A stretch of 64,000 bases of DNA from Fuerstiella sp. (GCA_022447225.1 JAKVAZ010000012.1:180507-244506), one strand, 5' to 3'; counted from the first letter of the stretch, positions 39,301 to 47,883 are shown. Numbers and translations: made by a program. The notes: generated by a model from the letters alone, not told the origin.

Positions 39301-39596
39301 TCGATAACCGCCGGATCACGGCATCGATTATCGAGCAGTGGAAGTCTCAGTCGACTCTGGTCTGTACCATCCCAAAGCTCCGCGAGCATGACGCCAGGAT
39401 TCTTGTTGCCTGCGGTAAAACGGATGCACACGAAATCGGCAATTTGTCTCCCGAACAGCTGTTTTCAGTCGTTCAGTCGTTTTGTGAGACAACAGAAGGG
39501 GCTCGGATTATCCAGGATGGCAAAAAGCCGGATCTTCAGGAGGTTTCAGACTGGATTTCGTGGGCGCGGCGGTCACGGCCTTTGAAGGCCGCATGA
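36378..39596 (+). CDS. YhaN/SbcC-like ATPase with DUF4332-type repeats
   Basis: The roughly 1072-residue protein has Walker A HGGHGCGKTT (about residues 29-38), long Gln/Glu-rich coiled coils (about 150-530), then the second ATPase half: LSQQTQQQLAMVLRLAL (about 559) and Walker B LPLIIDDVF (about 587). The normal LSxG signature glycine is Gln here, and the H-loop position reads TSQED rather than TCHEH. Two C-terminal domains (about 705-835 and 940-1072) resemble DUF4332 helix-hairpin-helix-like repeats, separated by a basic Arg/Ser-rich linker. ATG 36378 is preferred (MRLNEIHVNQSG is the family opening, with AAGGA upstream). It would act in DNA handling with the upstream partner; that is inference. 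Confidence 0.8.
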   Translation: MRLNEIHVNQSGVLQEFSVDSIPELSVIHGGHGCGKTTLVSFIADMLCCADLQTTQRPDETTIGSVRVSDSESGHSWTLLRSVSADGNEKTSVQCDENSERSAVPKPCFPDWVSHQVFQEVLCPGDQQADQFAVLTALCLETGSSKENQTEIGRAEKAMEQARGERQGTAQKPGLNQQISELEHQRNALNNELSSLRQCDPAMPAEICSIEDRISALKTRCLQIDNELEGTGKKPIDLESCTAVSDPQNLLALNQQHLRALKAELTSRRDQWGEIRDLIDQETRAIQSFGSAAGNRSAYSVRALVSRLEERMRQQGTGRSDHWHSNVEQEVAALCQFVTQQQEASQAFERRFESQHAAEASNSIHRIESQLQDQILALQEELTRANNILADSMHHDPPGCGSSWHSDYRCDHSLPVSSRQSLESEPEAVKEHRSLLIEESTQNLEESERLTARLEILRQKVTTIPSLEEIDDLQARLAEVEARMDLLVSQRETLLRTETTLQQIVECLPRQQQCLVSEVATPWLRRITLGECVRILVDSDRSEFIVHTTTSSEPLRIAQLSQQTQQQLAMVLRLALLQARSGTSSRLPLIIDDVFVAPDDERGAAAADLLRDVAAAGQQIIVLTSQEDVRERLAIRGATVYSFTAVQNSDPFPTSQPLSNAVTAPSLDFKTFSDTAEECSQPTQAQLISHQHDSHWLFYLEPQHSVSDLSGIEINELNGLTAVSVDTIDQLLTCAVKDVTEGIQSAGFFITQDRVEELRKQAVLAVCVPMLRQRDAELLVSAGIENTRQLARLRPEASFDLVRQFQQSESGRRFLRNGKTIDRQQAISWNRWALHARTIEGACAAASVRNSRTPDGVGILSSSQRSQKGFGPLRDRVSGKPESQSRVRARVSRDTRRRREIRSARRRLQLGMNNPVNINNSTGQGTELKFCLNRSNDVDAAPSIGSKTALRLVRVGVRTIHDLLESDADTLATLLDNRRITASIIEQWKSQSTLVCTIPKLREHDARILVACGKTDAHEIGNLSPEQLFSVVQSFCETTEGARIIQDGKKPDLQEVSDWISWARRSRPLKAA

Positions 39597-39600
39597 GTTT

Positions 39601-40662
39601 TCAGTATTGCCCCGACTCAACGGCCCGAATGCCGAATCGCCCCAGGGCGGCCACTCCTGAGTTCATTCCGGCAAAGCGGGCGTCTTTGGTGACACCGCGA
39701 GCAAAACGCGCATAGATTTGCTGCAGAATCACAGCGAGCTTAAACATGCCAAAACAGTAATAGTAAAGCATCTCCGGCAGCGCAGCGCCGGTGACGTCGG
39801 CATATCGAGTCGCCAGTTCCTGACGACGGGGACTGCCCGGCAACATTGTCGGACCGAATGCGAGCTTGCGGACATCTTCGGGGTCATCTGCCTGGATCCA
39901 GTAGGAAAGTGACGTTCCCAGATCCATCAGCGGATTTCCAATCGTGGCCATTTCCCAGTCAAACACTGCGACAATTGTGGTCAGGTCACTGTCGGACAGC
40001 ATAACGTTGTCGTACTTGTAGTCATTGTGAACCAGGGCGGGAGATGAGTCCGCAGGAATCGATTGTTTCAGCCACTGCCCCAGTTGTTCAACTTCAGGAC
40101 AGTCATCCGTTTTGGCTCTTTCGTAGCGTTGGTTCCAGCCGATTACCTGTCGTTCGGTATAACCAAGCGGCTTTCCCAAATCACCCATGCCTGCCGCTTC
40201 GAAATCAAGAGAATGCAGCGCCGCGAGATTATCGATCAGAGACAATCCCAGTCTGTTCATCGCATCAGGATCAGTGGAGAGCCGTTTTGGTGTATTGTTA
40301 CCGCGAAGAATGAAACCACGGCGTCGTTCCATGATATAAAACTCGTCACCGATGACATCCTTGTCCTGGCAATAGATGTATGGACGCGGTGCCGGGGCGT
40401 AGACTTCGGACAATGATGACAGCACACGATATTCTCGCCCCATATCGTGTGCCGACTGCACCTGGTTTCCAAAAGGCGGTCGACGCAGTACAAAATCCTT
40501 ATCACCAATTCTGATAAGATACGTCAGGTTAGAGTGACCACTGGGAAATTGTTCCACACGCACCGGTCCCTGCACCGGAAATCGCGACTGCAGCCATGAT
40601 TCGAGCCGCCGAGTGTCAAGGTGTTCGCCTGAACGAACCGGTCCCGCATGATCCAGTATCAC
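39601..40662 (-). CDS. APH-type phosphotransferase, ACAD10/11-kinase-like
   Basis: The 353-residue protein has the aminoglycoside/choline-kinase-like fold: an N-lobe GHSNLTYLIRIGDKDFVLRRPP, then the catalytic VHNDYKYDNVML and the metal-binding VFDWEMATIGNPLMDLG. Such enzymes phosphorylate small hydroxyl substrates using ATP. Its gene overlaps the acyl-CoA dehydrogenase gene by 4 bases, and a histidine phosphatase gene lies further upstream. In mammalian ACAD10/11 and in the bacterial levulinate (Lva) pathway, this combination phosphorylates 4-hydroxyacyl-CoA so that the hydroxyl can be eliminated. The same role is inferred here. No drug resistance is implied. Confidence 0.87.
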   Translation of the reverse strand: MILDHAGPVRSGEHLDTRRLESWLQSRFPVQGPVRVEQFPSGHSNLTYLIRIGDKDFVLRRPPFGNQVQSAHDMGREYRVLSSLSEVYAPAPRPYIYCQDKDVIGDEFYIMERRRGFILRGNNTPKRLSTDPDAMNRLGLSLIDNLAALHSLDFEAAGMGDLGKPLGYTERQVIGWNQRYERAKTDDCPEVEQLGQWLKQSIPADSSPALVHNDYKYDNVMLSDSDLTTIVAVFDWEMATIGNPLMDLGTSLSYWIQADDPEDVRKLAFGPTMLPGSPRRQELATRYADVTGAALPEMLYYYCFGMFKLAVILQQIYARFARGVTKDARFAGMNSGVAALGRFGIRAVESGQY

Positions 40663-41852
40663 AACTGATACTCCTTCAACACCTGACGAGCGACGACTCG
40701 GCGATGGACTTCATCAGGACCGTCATAAATGCGGGCGGCGCGTTCGTTGCGGTAGAATGTTGACAGCACTGTGTCATCAGTGATGCCCAGTGCTCCATGC
40801 GTCTGAATTGCCCGATCGACAACCTGCATCATCATTCGGGCCACGTAGAATTTGATGCTGGAGATCTCCACGCGAGCATTCTTTGCCCCGTCCTGATCGA
40901 TCTTCCACGCCGCATGCAGCACCATCAGGCGAGCCGCATCGATTGCTGCCCGACTTTCCGCAATCCAGTTTTGAACAGTCTGCCGATTCGCCAACGGATC
41001 TCCGGGTGCCAGTTCACGGCTGACGGCGCGCTGACACATCAGTTCAAAACTTCGCTCTGCGATTCCAACCCAGCGCATGCAGTGATGGATCCTTCCCGGT
41101 CCGAGTCGTGCCTGCGCGATGGAAAACCCGGCACCTTCCTGCCCCAGCAGATTCGACACCGGCACTCTCACATCGTGGTAACGTATCTCCGAGTGGCTGT
41201 CCCAGTCATGCCCCTCATGTCCCATACAGCTGATGTTACGAACCCGATCAAAACCTGGGGAATCGGTCGGTACGATGATCTGGCTGGCGCGCTGATGTGG
41301 AGCGGCATCCGGGTTGGTAACGGCCATAAGAATCGCAAACGCTGCTCCGTCAGCGGAAGTGGTGAACCACTTGTGTCCGTTGATCACGTATTCGTCTCCG
41401 TCCCGGACCGCTACGGTATCCATATGCACCGGATTGGACCCGGCACGACCGGGTTCCGTCATCGAAAAACAACTGCGAATCTCGCCTGACATTAACGGCT
41501 TCAGCCATTTCTCCTTCTGTTCTTCCGTTCCGAACTCGATGAGTATCTCCATATTTCCTGCATCGGGAGCCTGAGAATTGAAGCAGTAGTTACCGAACGG
41601 GCTGCGTCCCAGTTGTTCGCAGGCCATGGCATATTCCATAAAGCTCAGACCAACCCCACCATACTCACCGGGGATCTGAGGCAGCCACAGACCGGCGTCT
41701 CGAACTTTCTGCCGTACGCGATCCAGGACGGGCCGAGCCTCCGGAAAGCTTTTGCCGAGAAACCTGCGTTCTAAAGGACAAATTTCGGTCTCCATTACAT
41801 CGCGAACCCGAGTCAGCATGACCTGAGTCTTTTCGGGAATTGAAAAATCCAT
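40659..41852 (-). CDS. Acyl-CoA dehydrogenase family flavoprotein
   Basis: This 397-residue protein has the standard order: an all-helical N-domain, the beta-barrel MTEPGRAGSNPVHMDT segment (FAD-binding), INGHKWFTTSADGA, then a C-terminal helical domain with GALGITDDTVLSTFYRNERAARIYDGPDEVHRRVVAR. The YDGPDEVHR and the Arg-rich FAD sites are canonical. The catalytic base is not at a position I can name with certainty. It oxidises acyl-CoA or a related thioester to an enoyl product with FAD. Coupling to the kinase gene (ATGA overlap) and a phosphatase gene upstream suggest a 4-hydroxy-acid substrate. The family also contains short-chain and branched-chain enzymes. Confidence 0.92.
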   Translation of the reverse strand: MDFSIPEKTQVMLTRVRDVMETEICPLERRFLGKSFPEARPVLDRVRQKVRDAGLWLPQIPGEYGGVGLSFMEYAMACEQLGRSPFGNYCFNSQAPDAGNMEILIEFGTEEQKEKWLKPLMSGEIRSCFSMTEPGRAGSNPVHMDTVAVRDGDEYVINGHKWFTTSADGAAFAILMAVTNPDAAPHQRASQIIVPTDSPGFDRVRNISCMGHEGHDWDSHSEIRYHDVRVPVSNLLGQEGAGFSIAQARLGPGRIHHCMRWVGIAERSFELMCQRAVSRELAPGDPLANRQTVQNWIAESRAAIDAARLMVLHAAWKIDQDGAKNARVEISSIKFYVARMMMQVVDRAIQTHGALGITDDTVLSTFYRNERAARIYDGPDEVHRRVVARQVLKEYQL

Positions 41853-41987
41853 TTTGGCCTCTGAGGGTTAAAGGATGCTGCCGGAACTCACACAGGAACG
41901 ACAGATCCGCTTTAGATCTCCACCGGATTCCGGCAGTGCAGACTCTTTTGCCGAAACCTCTACCGCCAATCAACAGCGCAGGCTGTA

Positions 41988-42695
41988 TCACCGATAGGTC
42001 CACAATGCATGATCTTCCAGATGAGTCATCGAGTTGAAGCTATCGAGCGTAAACCGATCTTCTGTAAACGCAAAGGATGTCATTGAACAGTTCCAGATAC
42101 GCCATCCGAGCCCGAGTGCAGTTTCGTCCGGACACTGCAGGGCGTGCTGAAGCGCAGCGACGATTGTACCGGCGGAGGTCGCAACCAGTACCCGGCGACC
42201 GCTGCCACCGCGCTTCACTATCTGATCGATGCCGGCGCACACTCGCGTTCTGAATTCATCCCACGATTCGAGTCCAAACAACGGGCATCTGCCGCTTATC
42301 CACAGTATCGCCACCGATTCAAACAGTTTTGCAAAAGTGCGCTGACGTTGAGTAGACGTTTCTGATCCATGGAATCTGTTCCGCTGTTCACGCAGATGAG
42401 GAATCTGTTCGCACAATTCGTCAAGATGTCCGCTGACGAGCTGATCCACATGATGCTCGTCGAATTCCCGGAACTCTGTAAACTCAGCAAATCCACCACA
42501 GACCTGCCCGGCGAGAGCAGCAGTGTGTCGGTGCCGCTTTCGCGGCCCAATGCAGATCTCATCAAATCCGACACCGTAACGTTTGAAGTAGCGCCCCAGT
42601 TCACCGGACTGCTGTTCACCGAGACGTGACAGATGATCATAGTCATCGGCAAACAGCGATGCCTGTGCATGGCGGACGAAAACAAGAGTGCTCAT
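41988..42695 (-). CDS. Histidine phosphatase family protein
   Basis: The roughly 235-residue protein opens with the RHG-type motif FVRHAQAS, in which Arg8 and His9 form the phosphate pocket and His9 takes the phosphoryl group. An Arg of the pocket (GPRKRHRHTA) and a late VLVATSAGTIVA (in place of the usual VSHGG) follow. The late motif has lost the usual second His, so activity may be altered. ATG 42695 is chosen since it puts RHA at the N-terminus as in the family. It precedes the acyl-CoA dehydrogenase and kinase genes on the same strand (135-base gap), fitting a phosphorylation-dephosphorylation module. Confidence 0.82.
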   Translation of the reverse strand: MSTLVFVRHAQASLFADDYDHLSRLGEQQSGELGRYFKRYGVGFDEICIGPRKRHRHTAALAGQVCGGFAEFTEFREFDEHHVDQLVSGHLDELCEQIPHLREQRNRFHGSETSTQRQRTFAKLFESVAILWISGRCPLFGLESWDEFRTRVCAGIDQIVKRGGSGRRVLVATSAGTIVAALQHALQCPDETALGLGWRIWNCSMTSFAFTEDRFTLDSFNSMTHLEDHALWTYR

Positions 42696-43028
42696 GCTGC
42701 TGAAACATTGATTGAGACAAAAGGGACGGCGTTCCGGCGAAACACAACTCGCGGTGTATTCTATCGTTCGATCGATCAGACCCAAACCGTGACAAAAAAC
42801 GGGCGCCAGAACCATCTCAGGGGGTTTGACGACAGGCCCGGAATCTGCAGAATTTGGTATTACGCTTTCGTCCGCAGTTCGGAATTTAAACCGTCCTGTA
42901 ACAACCTGGCGGCCATCCGGTCAAAAAAAAACAAACGGGACAGAATCTGTGTCTGACCTGGTTAACATGACCTGTTACTGAAAACACCGTTCACTTCATG
43001 GGGAATACCCGTTTTCGGAGACGCTTTC
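42696..43028. other. Divergent promoter region
   Basis: A 333-base gap separates the leftward phosphatase gene from the rightward small gene. No coding frame with a domain or a terminator is seen; it should hold both promoters. Confidence 0.45.
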
Positions 43029-43229
43029 GTGCCAAAACATGTCATTACACTGAAACCGACCGAGCAGGCAATTCTTGAAGCAGCCGCGACGATTTATGCA
43101 GGCTACACTACTGCCGGTCGTGTTCCGGAAGGCGATGAAAAAACGTGGCTGAAGACTTCACTCAAAGAGGCAGTGCAACTGGCTTTAGCCACCGATGACG
43201 CTGTCCAGGCCGATGGTGAATTTGACTGA
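43029..43229 (+). CDS. Small acidic hypothetical protein
   Basis: This 66-residue protein has no membrane segment and no recognised family. The frame begins at GTG with GGAG about 10 bases before. The sequence (ITLKPTEQAILEAAATIYAG and TWLKTSLKEAVQLALATDD) is helical and amphipathic. It lies 90 bases upstream of the enolase-superfamily gene on the same strand, and may share its promoter. Coding status is supported by composition and the ribosome binding site. Confidence 0.6.
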   Translation: MPKHVITLKPTEQAILEAAATIYAGYTTAGRVPEGDEKTWLKTSLKEAVQLALATDDAVQADGEFD

Positions 43230-43319
43230 ACGGCAGAAGCGCCGGTCAACCACCCGCAGTGCGGCCATAACCAACGGCAACGATTTGAAAACCAACCCAA
43301 CACCTGGAGTTCCTGCATC

Positions 43320-44453
43320 GTGAAGATCACAGGAATTGATGTCTGTCCCCTGAGCGGAGCCACGGTCGACGGTGGCTGGCCTCAGGGACACGAACCACAG
43401 GATGATCTTCACGCGATCGTTGTGATTCACACCGATGACGGTGTCACCGGCTATGGCAGCTGCTTTACGTCCGGAAGTCTGGTTTCTGCCGCCGTTCATT
43501 TGTTGTGGCCTCTGTTAAAACACCAGTCAGCCGTGGAGCCGGAACGTGTTTCTGAGGCACTGCACCAGGCAACCTTCTGGCAGGGACGCGGGGGCTCGGT
43601 GACTCATGCGATCAGCGGAATAGACATCGCGTTGTGGGACATCATGGGCAAAATCTGCGGCCAGCCTGTCTCGCGGCTGCTGGGAGGCAACTACCGCAGT
43701 CGAATTAAACCCTATGGCTCCATTTTGTTTGATGAGCCAAATAAGCTCGCCAGGACCCTGGAATCTACAACTGAACGCGGGTTTCGGGCAATCAAAATGG
43801 GTTGGCGGCCGTTCGGGCGGCGTGATCGGGCGTTCGATGAACAGCTCATCCAGACGGCTCGGCAGACTGTGGGAGACAATGTGGAGCTGATGGTGGATGC
43901 CGGCGGGAGTGAACAGCACTGGCCACACGGTACCAGCTGGGCCCGCAATACAGCGTCGATGCTGGCGGAGTACGGAATTGTCTGGTTCGAAGAGGCGCTG
44001 CCACCGGACGATCTGGAAGGGTTCGCAGAACTCACACGAGTGTCGCCCATTCCCATTTCCGGCGGTGAGGTTTTGGCTCGCCGGCAGGCATTTCAGCCAT
44101 TCCTGCAACATCGTGCGTTTGACATTGTGCAACCCGACGTAACCAAGTGTGGTGGCCTTAGTGAATTCCGACGTATTGCTCAGATGGCCGAAGACCGGAA
44201 CATTGAAGTGGTGCCCCATGGGTGGAATACCGCAGTCGGACTGGCAGCAGATCTGCAGATTGCCGCGTTTCTGCCGAATGCGCGTTACGTTGAGTATCTG
44301 ACTCCGAGTGCATACATCGAAGAGCTCACTGCTGAGCCGTTCACTCTGGACGACGAAGGTCTGTTGACGATTCCCGACCGCCCAGGTCTGGGTATCAACA
44401 TCGATCCGGCTCGTCTGGCCGTGTTTTGTCCGGAGCCCATTGAATTTCGTTAA
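43320..44453 (+). CDS. Mandelate racemase/muconate-lactonizing-like enolase superfamily enzyme
   Basis: The 377-residue protein shows an N-terminal capping domain (ITGIDVCPLSGA) and a barrel with the enolase-superfamily active site: K159 in AIKMGW, metal ligands D193 (VDAGG), E224 or E225 (WFEEALPP) and E250 (SGGEVL), then D273 (QPDVTKCGG) and H300 (VPHGWN). K159 and the D273-H300 pair suggest the mandelate racemase subgroup. They abstract a proton alpha to a carboxylate, giving racemisation, dehydration or cycloisomerisation of acid sugars or similar. The substrate is not visible. The start codon is GTG at 43320; no transporter adjoins. Confidence 0.9.
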   Translation: MKITGIDVCPLSGATVDGGWPQGHEPQDDLHAIVVIHTDDGVTGYGSCFTSGSLVSAAVHLLWPLLKHQSAVEPERVSEALHQATFWQGRGGSVTHAISGIDIALWDIMGKICGQPVSRLLGGNYRSRIKPYGSILFDEPNKLARTLESTTERGFRAIKMGWRPFGRRDRAFDEQLIQTARQTVGDNVELMVDAGGSEQHWPHGTSWARNTASMLAEYGIVWFEEALPPDDLEGFAELTRVSPIPISGGEVLARRQAFQPFLQHRAFDIVQPDVTKCGGLSEFRRIAQMAEDRNIEVVPHGWNTAVGLAADLQIAAFLPNARYVEYLTPSAYIEELTAEPFTLDDEGLLTIPDRPGLGINIDPARLAVFCPEPIEFR

Positions 44454-44604
44454 GTTTGAGAGGCCACCCACACACACATTTACAAAGTTTTGCAGAACCT
44501 GGTGTGCGTTGAATCACTTCAGGTACACATGCGCATCCGGAGAACTTCCCTCAAAAAACAAACGCGGCGGCGTTCAATCACGACAGCCGCCTGCTGCCAG
44601 TCCG

Positions 44605-45648
44605 TCAGGATTTTCGCAGAGCTGGCTGTCTGATCAATCCAGGAAGCACGTCGGCATCCAGTTGTGCGATGTTGCCGTCACGCAGATGTTCCCAGGCGAT
44701 CGCAGCCATTGCTGCATTGTCCGTACAGTATTCCATCGCCGCAACACAAAGTTCAACACGAGCCTCACTGCACATTGCTGTCAAACGCTCTCGCAGTCGT
44801 TGATTCGCCGCCACTCCGCCACCCACACAAAGTCGGCGATGTCCCGTTTGAGCCAGTGCACGCCGGGCTTTAATCGCAAGTACATCCACGGCAGCTTCCT
44901 GAAATGACGCTGCAAGATCCGCCACTCGCTCCGGAGGTGTGGTCGACAGTTGATCCGGACCGGGCACGCCTCGAGCCGCGTACAGCACGGCGGTCTTCAA
45001 TCCGCTAAAGCTGAATTCCAGTCCAGGTTTTTTTAACATCGGACGGGGCATTTGCCATGCGCCGGGATCGCCTGCCCGAGCGGCCTGTTCAATGGACGGT
45101 CCGCCGGGATAGGGCAGTCCAAGAATTCTTGCAGTTTTGTCGAATGCTTCTCCCACCGCATCATCCGTGGTACTGCCGATCATGGAAAAATCCGTCGCTG
45201 AGCGGCACTCATACAGATTGGTGTGTCCCCCACTGACGACGAATCCAACGCAGGGAAAAACCGAGGATTCTCTGCCAATGCCGCAGGCATAGATATGGGC
45301 ATCGACGTGATTTACGGTGACAAGCGGGATTTCCAGGCTCATGGCAACTGTCTTTGCTGCTGTCAGTCCCACCAGTAACGATCCAACCAGGCCGGGTTCG
45401 GATGTAACCGCAACTGCAGCGAGTTCAGATGCTTCCGTATTTGATTCCGACAAAGCAGCGTGAATGGTCGGCAGGATTCGCTGCACGTGTGCACGCGAGG
45501 CAATTTCCGGGACAACGCCTCCGAAATCCTGATGCAGTTCGTATTGCGATGCAACAACATTGGAAAGCACGGCACCCGTTTCGGAAACGACAGCAGCAGC
45601 CGTTTCGTCACAGGAGGATTCAATTGCCAGCAGCCTGCGATCGTTCAC
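44605..45648 (-). CDS. tsaD: tRNA N6-adenosine threonylcarbamoyltransferase (TsaD)
   Basis: The roughly 347-residue protein has the Kae1/TsaD ASKHA fold: [16 protein letters not shown], the metal-binding NHVDAHIYA (in place of the common NHLEGH), [16 protein letters not shown], and the late [16 protein letters not shown]. TsaD transfers threonylcarbamoyl to A37 of ANN-decoding tRNAs with TsaB, TsaC and TsaE. GTG 45648 is chosen, with GGAG 9 bases before it and the family-style N-terminus; a GTG at 45702 would add an odd 18-residue lead. No tsaB or tsaE is adjacent, but an integral membrane gene follows upstream at 66 bases. Essential and well conserved. Confidence 0.93.
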   Translation of the reverse strand: MNDRRLLAIESSCDETAAAVVSETGAVLSNVVASQYELHQDFGGVVPEIASRAHVQRILPTIHAALSESNTEASELAAVAVTSEPGLVGSLLVGLTAAKTVAMSLEIPLVTVNHVDAHIYACGIGRESSVFPCVGFVVSGGHTNLYECRSATDFSMIGSTTDDAVGEAFDKTARILGLPYPGGPSIEQAARAGDPGAWQMPRPMLKKPGLEFSFSGLKTAVLYAARGVPGPDQLSTTPPERVADLAASFQEAAVDVLAIKARRALAQTGHRRLCVGGGVAANQRLRERLTAMCSEARVELCVAAMEYCTDNAAMAAIAWEHLRDGNIAQLDADVLPGLIRQPALRKS

Positions 45649-45768
45649 AAACAGAGACTCCGAATGTTGGCCCCGAGGTCCGCTCGGAGTTCCTGTGGAC
45701 ACATAGCCAAGGGTGTTTCTGTTTCACCTGTCGGTTACCGAACGTCACACACAGCGGAACGCAGAACA

Positions 45769-46614
45769 TCAGGTGCGTTCAAATGAGTGTGCAATCAAAT
45801 CACGATCGAAGTACTCCGGCACGTTTCCTTCGGTCGCATACAAATACAGAGCTGCCAACAGAATCGTATTGACGGCAGAGGAAACCAGCGAAGCCAGTAA
45901 CAGCAGGACCACACCTGCAACAATCAATCCGATTCCCGGCGCCGGACTGCCGTTGACGATCAGAAACATACCTGGAACAATCAGAATCAGCCCTGGAAGA
46001 CCTAACAGAAAATTAATAAGCCCTGCACTAAAGCTTGCCGACAAGGATTCGCCCCAGGTGCGTTTCATGATCGAAACAGACCGCCGACATGCTTCAACGG
46101 GTCCAGCCTTTTCAACCACCAGGATCGGCACAACAAAGTACGTGGTCACGGTCCATGCCATACCCAGTAATGCAGCAACGAACTGACCGACTCTCTCTGA
46201 TCGAGACTCTATGATGCGTAGAATCAAACCGACCGTCGCACTCACAAGAGCCCAGCCTGCGATTTGAGGTAACCGCCGAGAGGCTGCCCGCAATCCGTCG
46301 CCCACAGTCGGGTCGCCACCCTTGAACCGGATCATCGCACAGGCCACAAGTGCCGAGTTAAAAAACACGATGACAAAATAGTTGACCGCATAGAACGCAA
46401 ACATCACAACGAGGACGACTGGATTTTTTGTAACGTCTCCTTCTTCAAGAGCAGCCATGCCGTCGGTGTACCATAATGGCCCCGCAAAACTGGCCAGCAC
46501 CAGCATGCAGGCCATTCCGCTGAGAAGTGGAAACAACAGCAATTCTTTGTCAAGCCTCAGGACATGGAAGCTTTGGCACGCCAGCTGCCAGCCAGTCGAC
46601 AGTCGTTGAAACAT
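45769..46614 (-). CDS. Multi-pass membrane protein, DUF6159-like
   Basis: The 281-residue protein has about five to six hydrophobic segments (about 28-52, 66-90, 116-135, 145-165, 190-235) with short basic loops. It is transcribed toward tsaD, and the gap is 120 bases from its stop to the chosen tsaD start. The style and size match a family of bacterial membrane proteins of unknown function (DUF6159). No catalytic motif is seen. It may form part of one transcript with tsaD. Confidence 0.7.
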   Translation of the reverse strand: MFQRLSTGWQLACQSFHVLRLDKELLLFPLLSGMACMLVLASFAGPLWYTDGMAALEEGDVTKNPVVLVVMFAFYAVNYFVIVFFNSALVACAMIRFKGGDPTVGDGLRAASRRLPQIAGWALVSATVGLILRIIESRSERVGQFVAALLGMAWTVTTYFVVPILVVEKAGPVEACRRSVSIMKRTWGESLSASFSAGLINFLLGLPGLILIVPGMFLIVNGSPAPGIGLIVAGVVLLLLASLVSSAVNTILLAALYLYATEGNVPEYFDRDLIAHSFERT

Positions 46615-47090
46615 CTTCCTATCCTCTTTGATTTCGTAACGGCATCACAAACAGTCCGACCCATCAGTCGAACCGAAACCATCCTGTATGCAGAAGTAGT
46701 GTATCTCAAAATGTTGTCATCCACGATGAACGACGGCTGAACTGAATCGGATCTTCACAAATGGACAAAACCAGCACAAATCTTCATAACATCTCGTTAG
46801 CGCCTGTGGTTGTTGGACGCCGCGCATCACGACTTGTTGTCTGTTCCGGGCCGGACGCTCCTCAATCGCGTCTCTAAGTTCCTGCAAAACAGCTGCAATC
46901 TGAGAATCTACCGGATTGGCGATGACTAAGGTGCCTGCCGCTGCGACTTTGTGGACTGATGTCTCAGTGATTCCATGGCCCGGAGATGAGCACGCACATC
47001 AATCCGGGTAATAGTCTACAATCACCTGGTGGCCAAATTTTTGAGCAGACATCATCGAATCCCTTTCTTTAGCCCGAGTCCGGAATACCT
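46615..47090. other. Intergenic region; one long stop-interrupted frame on the minus strand
   Basis: No intact gene is seen. A minus-strand frame from ATG 47055 (preceded by AAAGGGA) encodes 18 residues, then TGA at 46999-47001, then continues stop-free for about 93 codons to 46717. The second part has protein-like composition (AAAGTLVIANPVDSQI and AVLQELRDAIEERP). It may be a decayed gene, or chance. Confidence 0.35.
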
Positions 47091-47849
47091 GTGATGGTCC
47101 AAAACAGACAATTCGGTGATCTTCAATGCACCGTGGTCGATCAACTGAATGGCGCGGCACCACGGCTGCTGGTTGTCCTGTCACATGGATTCGGAGCTCC
47201 AGGAACGGACCTGGTCCCTCTGGCAAACGAGTTACTGAATGCGAGTCCAAAAATTGCCGAAAGCGTAAAGTTCGTATTTCCACAGGCGCCGGTTGATTTA
47301 ACCCCCTTTGGAATGCCGGGAGGGCGGGCCTGGTGGCTGATCAATATGGAAAAACTGGCCTCCATTTTTCAGACTAAAGATTATGGTCAGCTCACCGAAG
47401 CTGAACCGCCGGGTCTCAGGGACGCATCATCTGCACTTTCTCAGGCGGTGCAGATAATGCTGGATGAGACCGGACTAACCAACGAACAATTGGTCGTTGG
47501 CGGTTTTTCACAGGGAGCAATGGTGAGCACCGATGTTGTTCTGCGCACCGGGCTGTGTCCGGCTTTACTGGTACTGATGTCCGGTACACTGCTCTGCAGG
47601 GCTGACTGGACAAAATTCGCCGACAGACATCCAGGATGTCGGGTGATTCAGACACACGGAAACGCTGACATGGTATTACCGATTGAACCGTCAACCTGGT
47701 TGCGGGATATACTTTCCGAAAATGGATTCGATGTGGAATACGCCAGCTTCACAGGGCCACACACCGTGCCACAAATTGCCCTGGAAATGACTGTTCAGGC
47801 AATCATCAAAACACTGGAAAACCCGACAACCGGTCCGTCGGAAGACTGA
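47091..47849 (+). CDS. Alpha/beta hydrolase (phospholipase/carboxylesterase type)
   Basis: The 252-residue protein has the alpha/beta hydrolase core: VVLSHGFGAPGTD (oxyanion loop), the nucleophile elbow VGGFSQGAM, THGNADMVLP with the acid residue, and TGPHTVP with the catalytic His. These are the Ser-Asp-His triad of the carboxylesterase/phospholipase family (YpfH-like). It likely hydrolyses short acyl esters in the cytoplasm. There is no signal peptide. The start is GTG 47091 or ATG 47094. It converges with a Nudix hydrolase gene; the stop codons are 34 bases apart. Confidence 0.88.
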   Translation: MMVQNRQFGDLQCTVVDQLNGAAPRLLVVLSHGFGAPGTDLVPLANELLNASPKIAESVKFVFPQAPVDLTPFGMPGGRAWWLINMEKLASIFQTKDYGQLTEAEPPGLRDASSALSQAVQIMLDETGLTNEQLVVGGFSQGAMVSTDVVLRTGLCPALLVLMSGTLLCRADWTKFADRHPGCRVIQTHGNADMVLPIEPSTWLRDILSENGFDVEYASFTGPHTVPQIALEMTVQAIIKTLENPTTGPSED

Positions 47850-47883
47850 GACACAACGCTTCCCGCCAATGTACGGCAAACGA

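Noticed and set aside
43527..44477. A 316-codon minus-strand frame
   Set aside because: It is antisense to the enolase-superfamily gene, whose metal ligands are all present; the translation is not protein-like.
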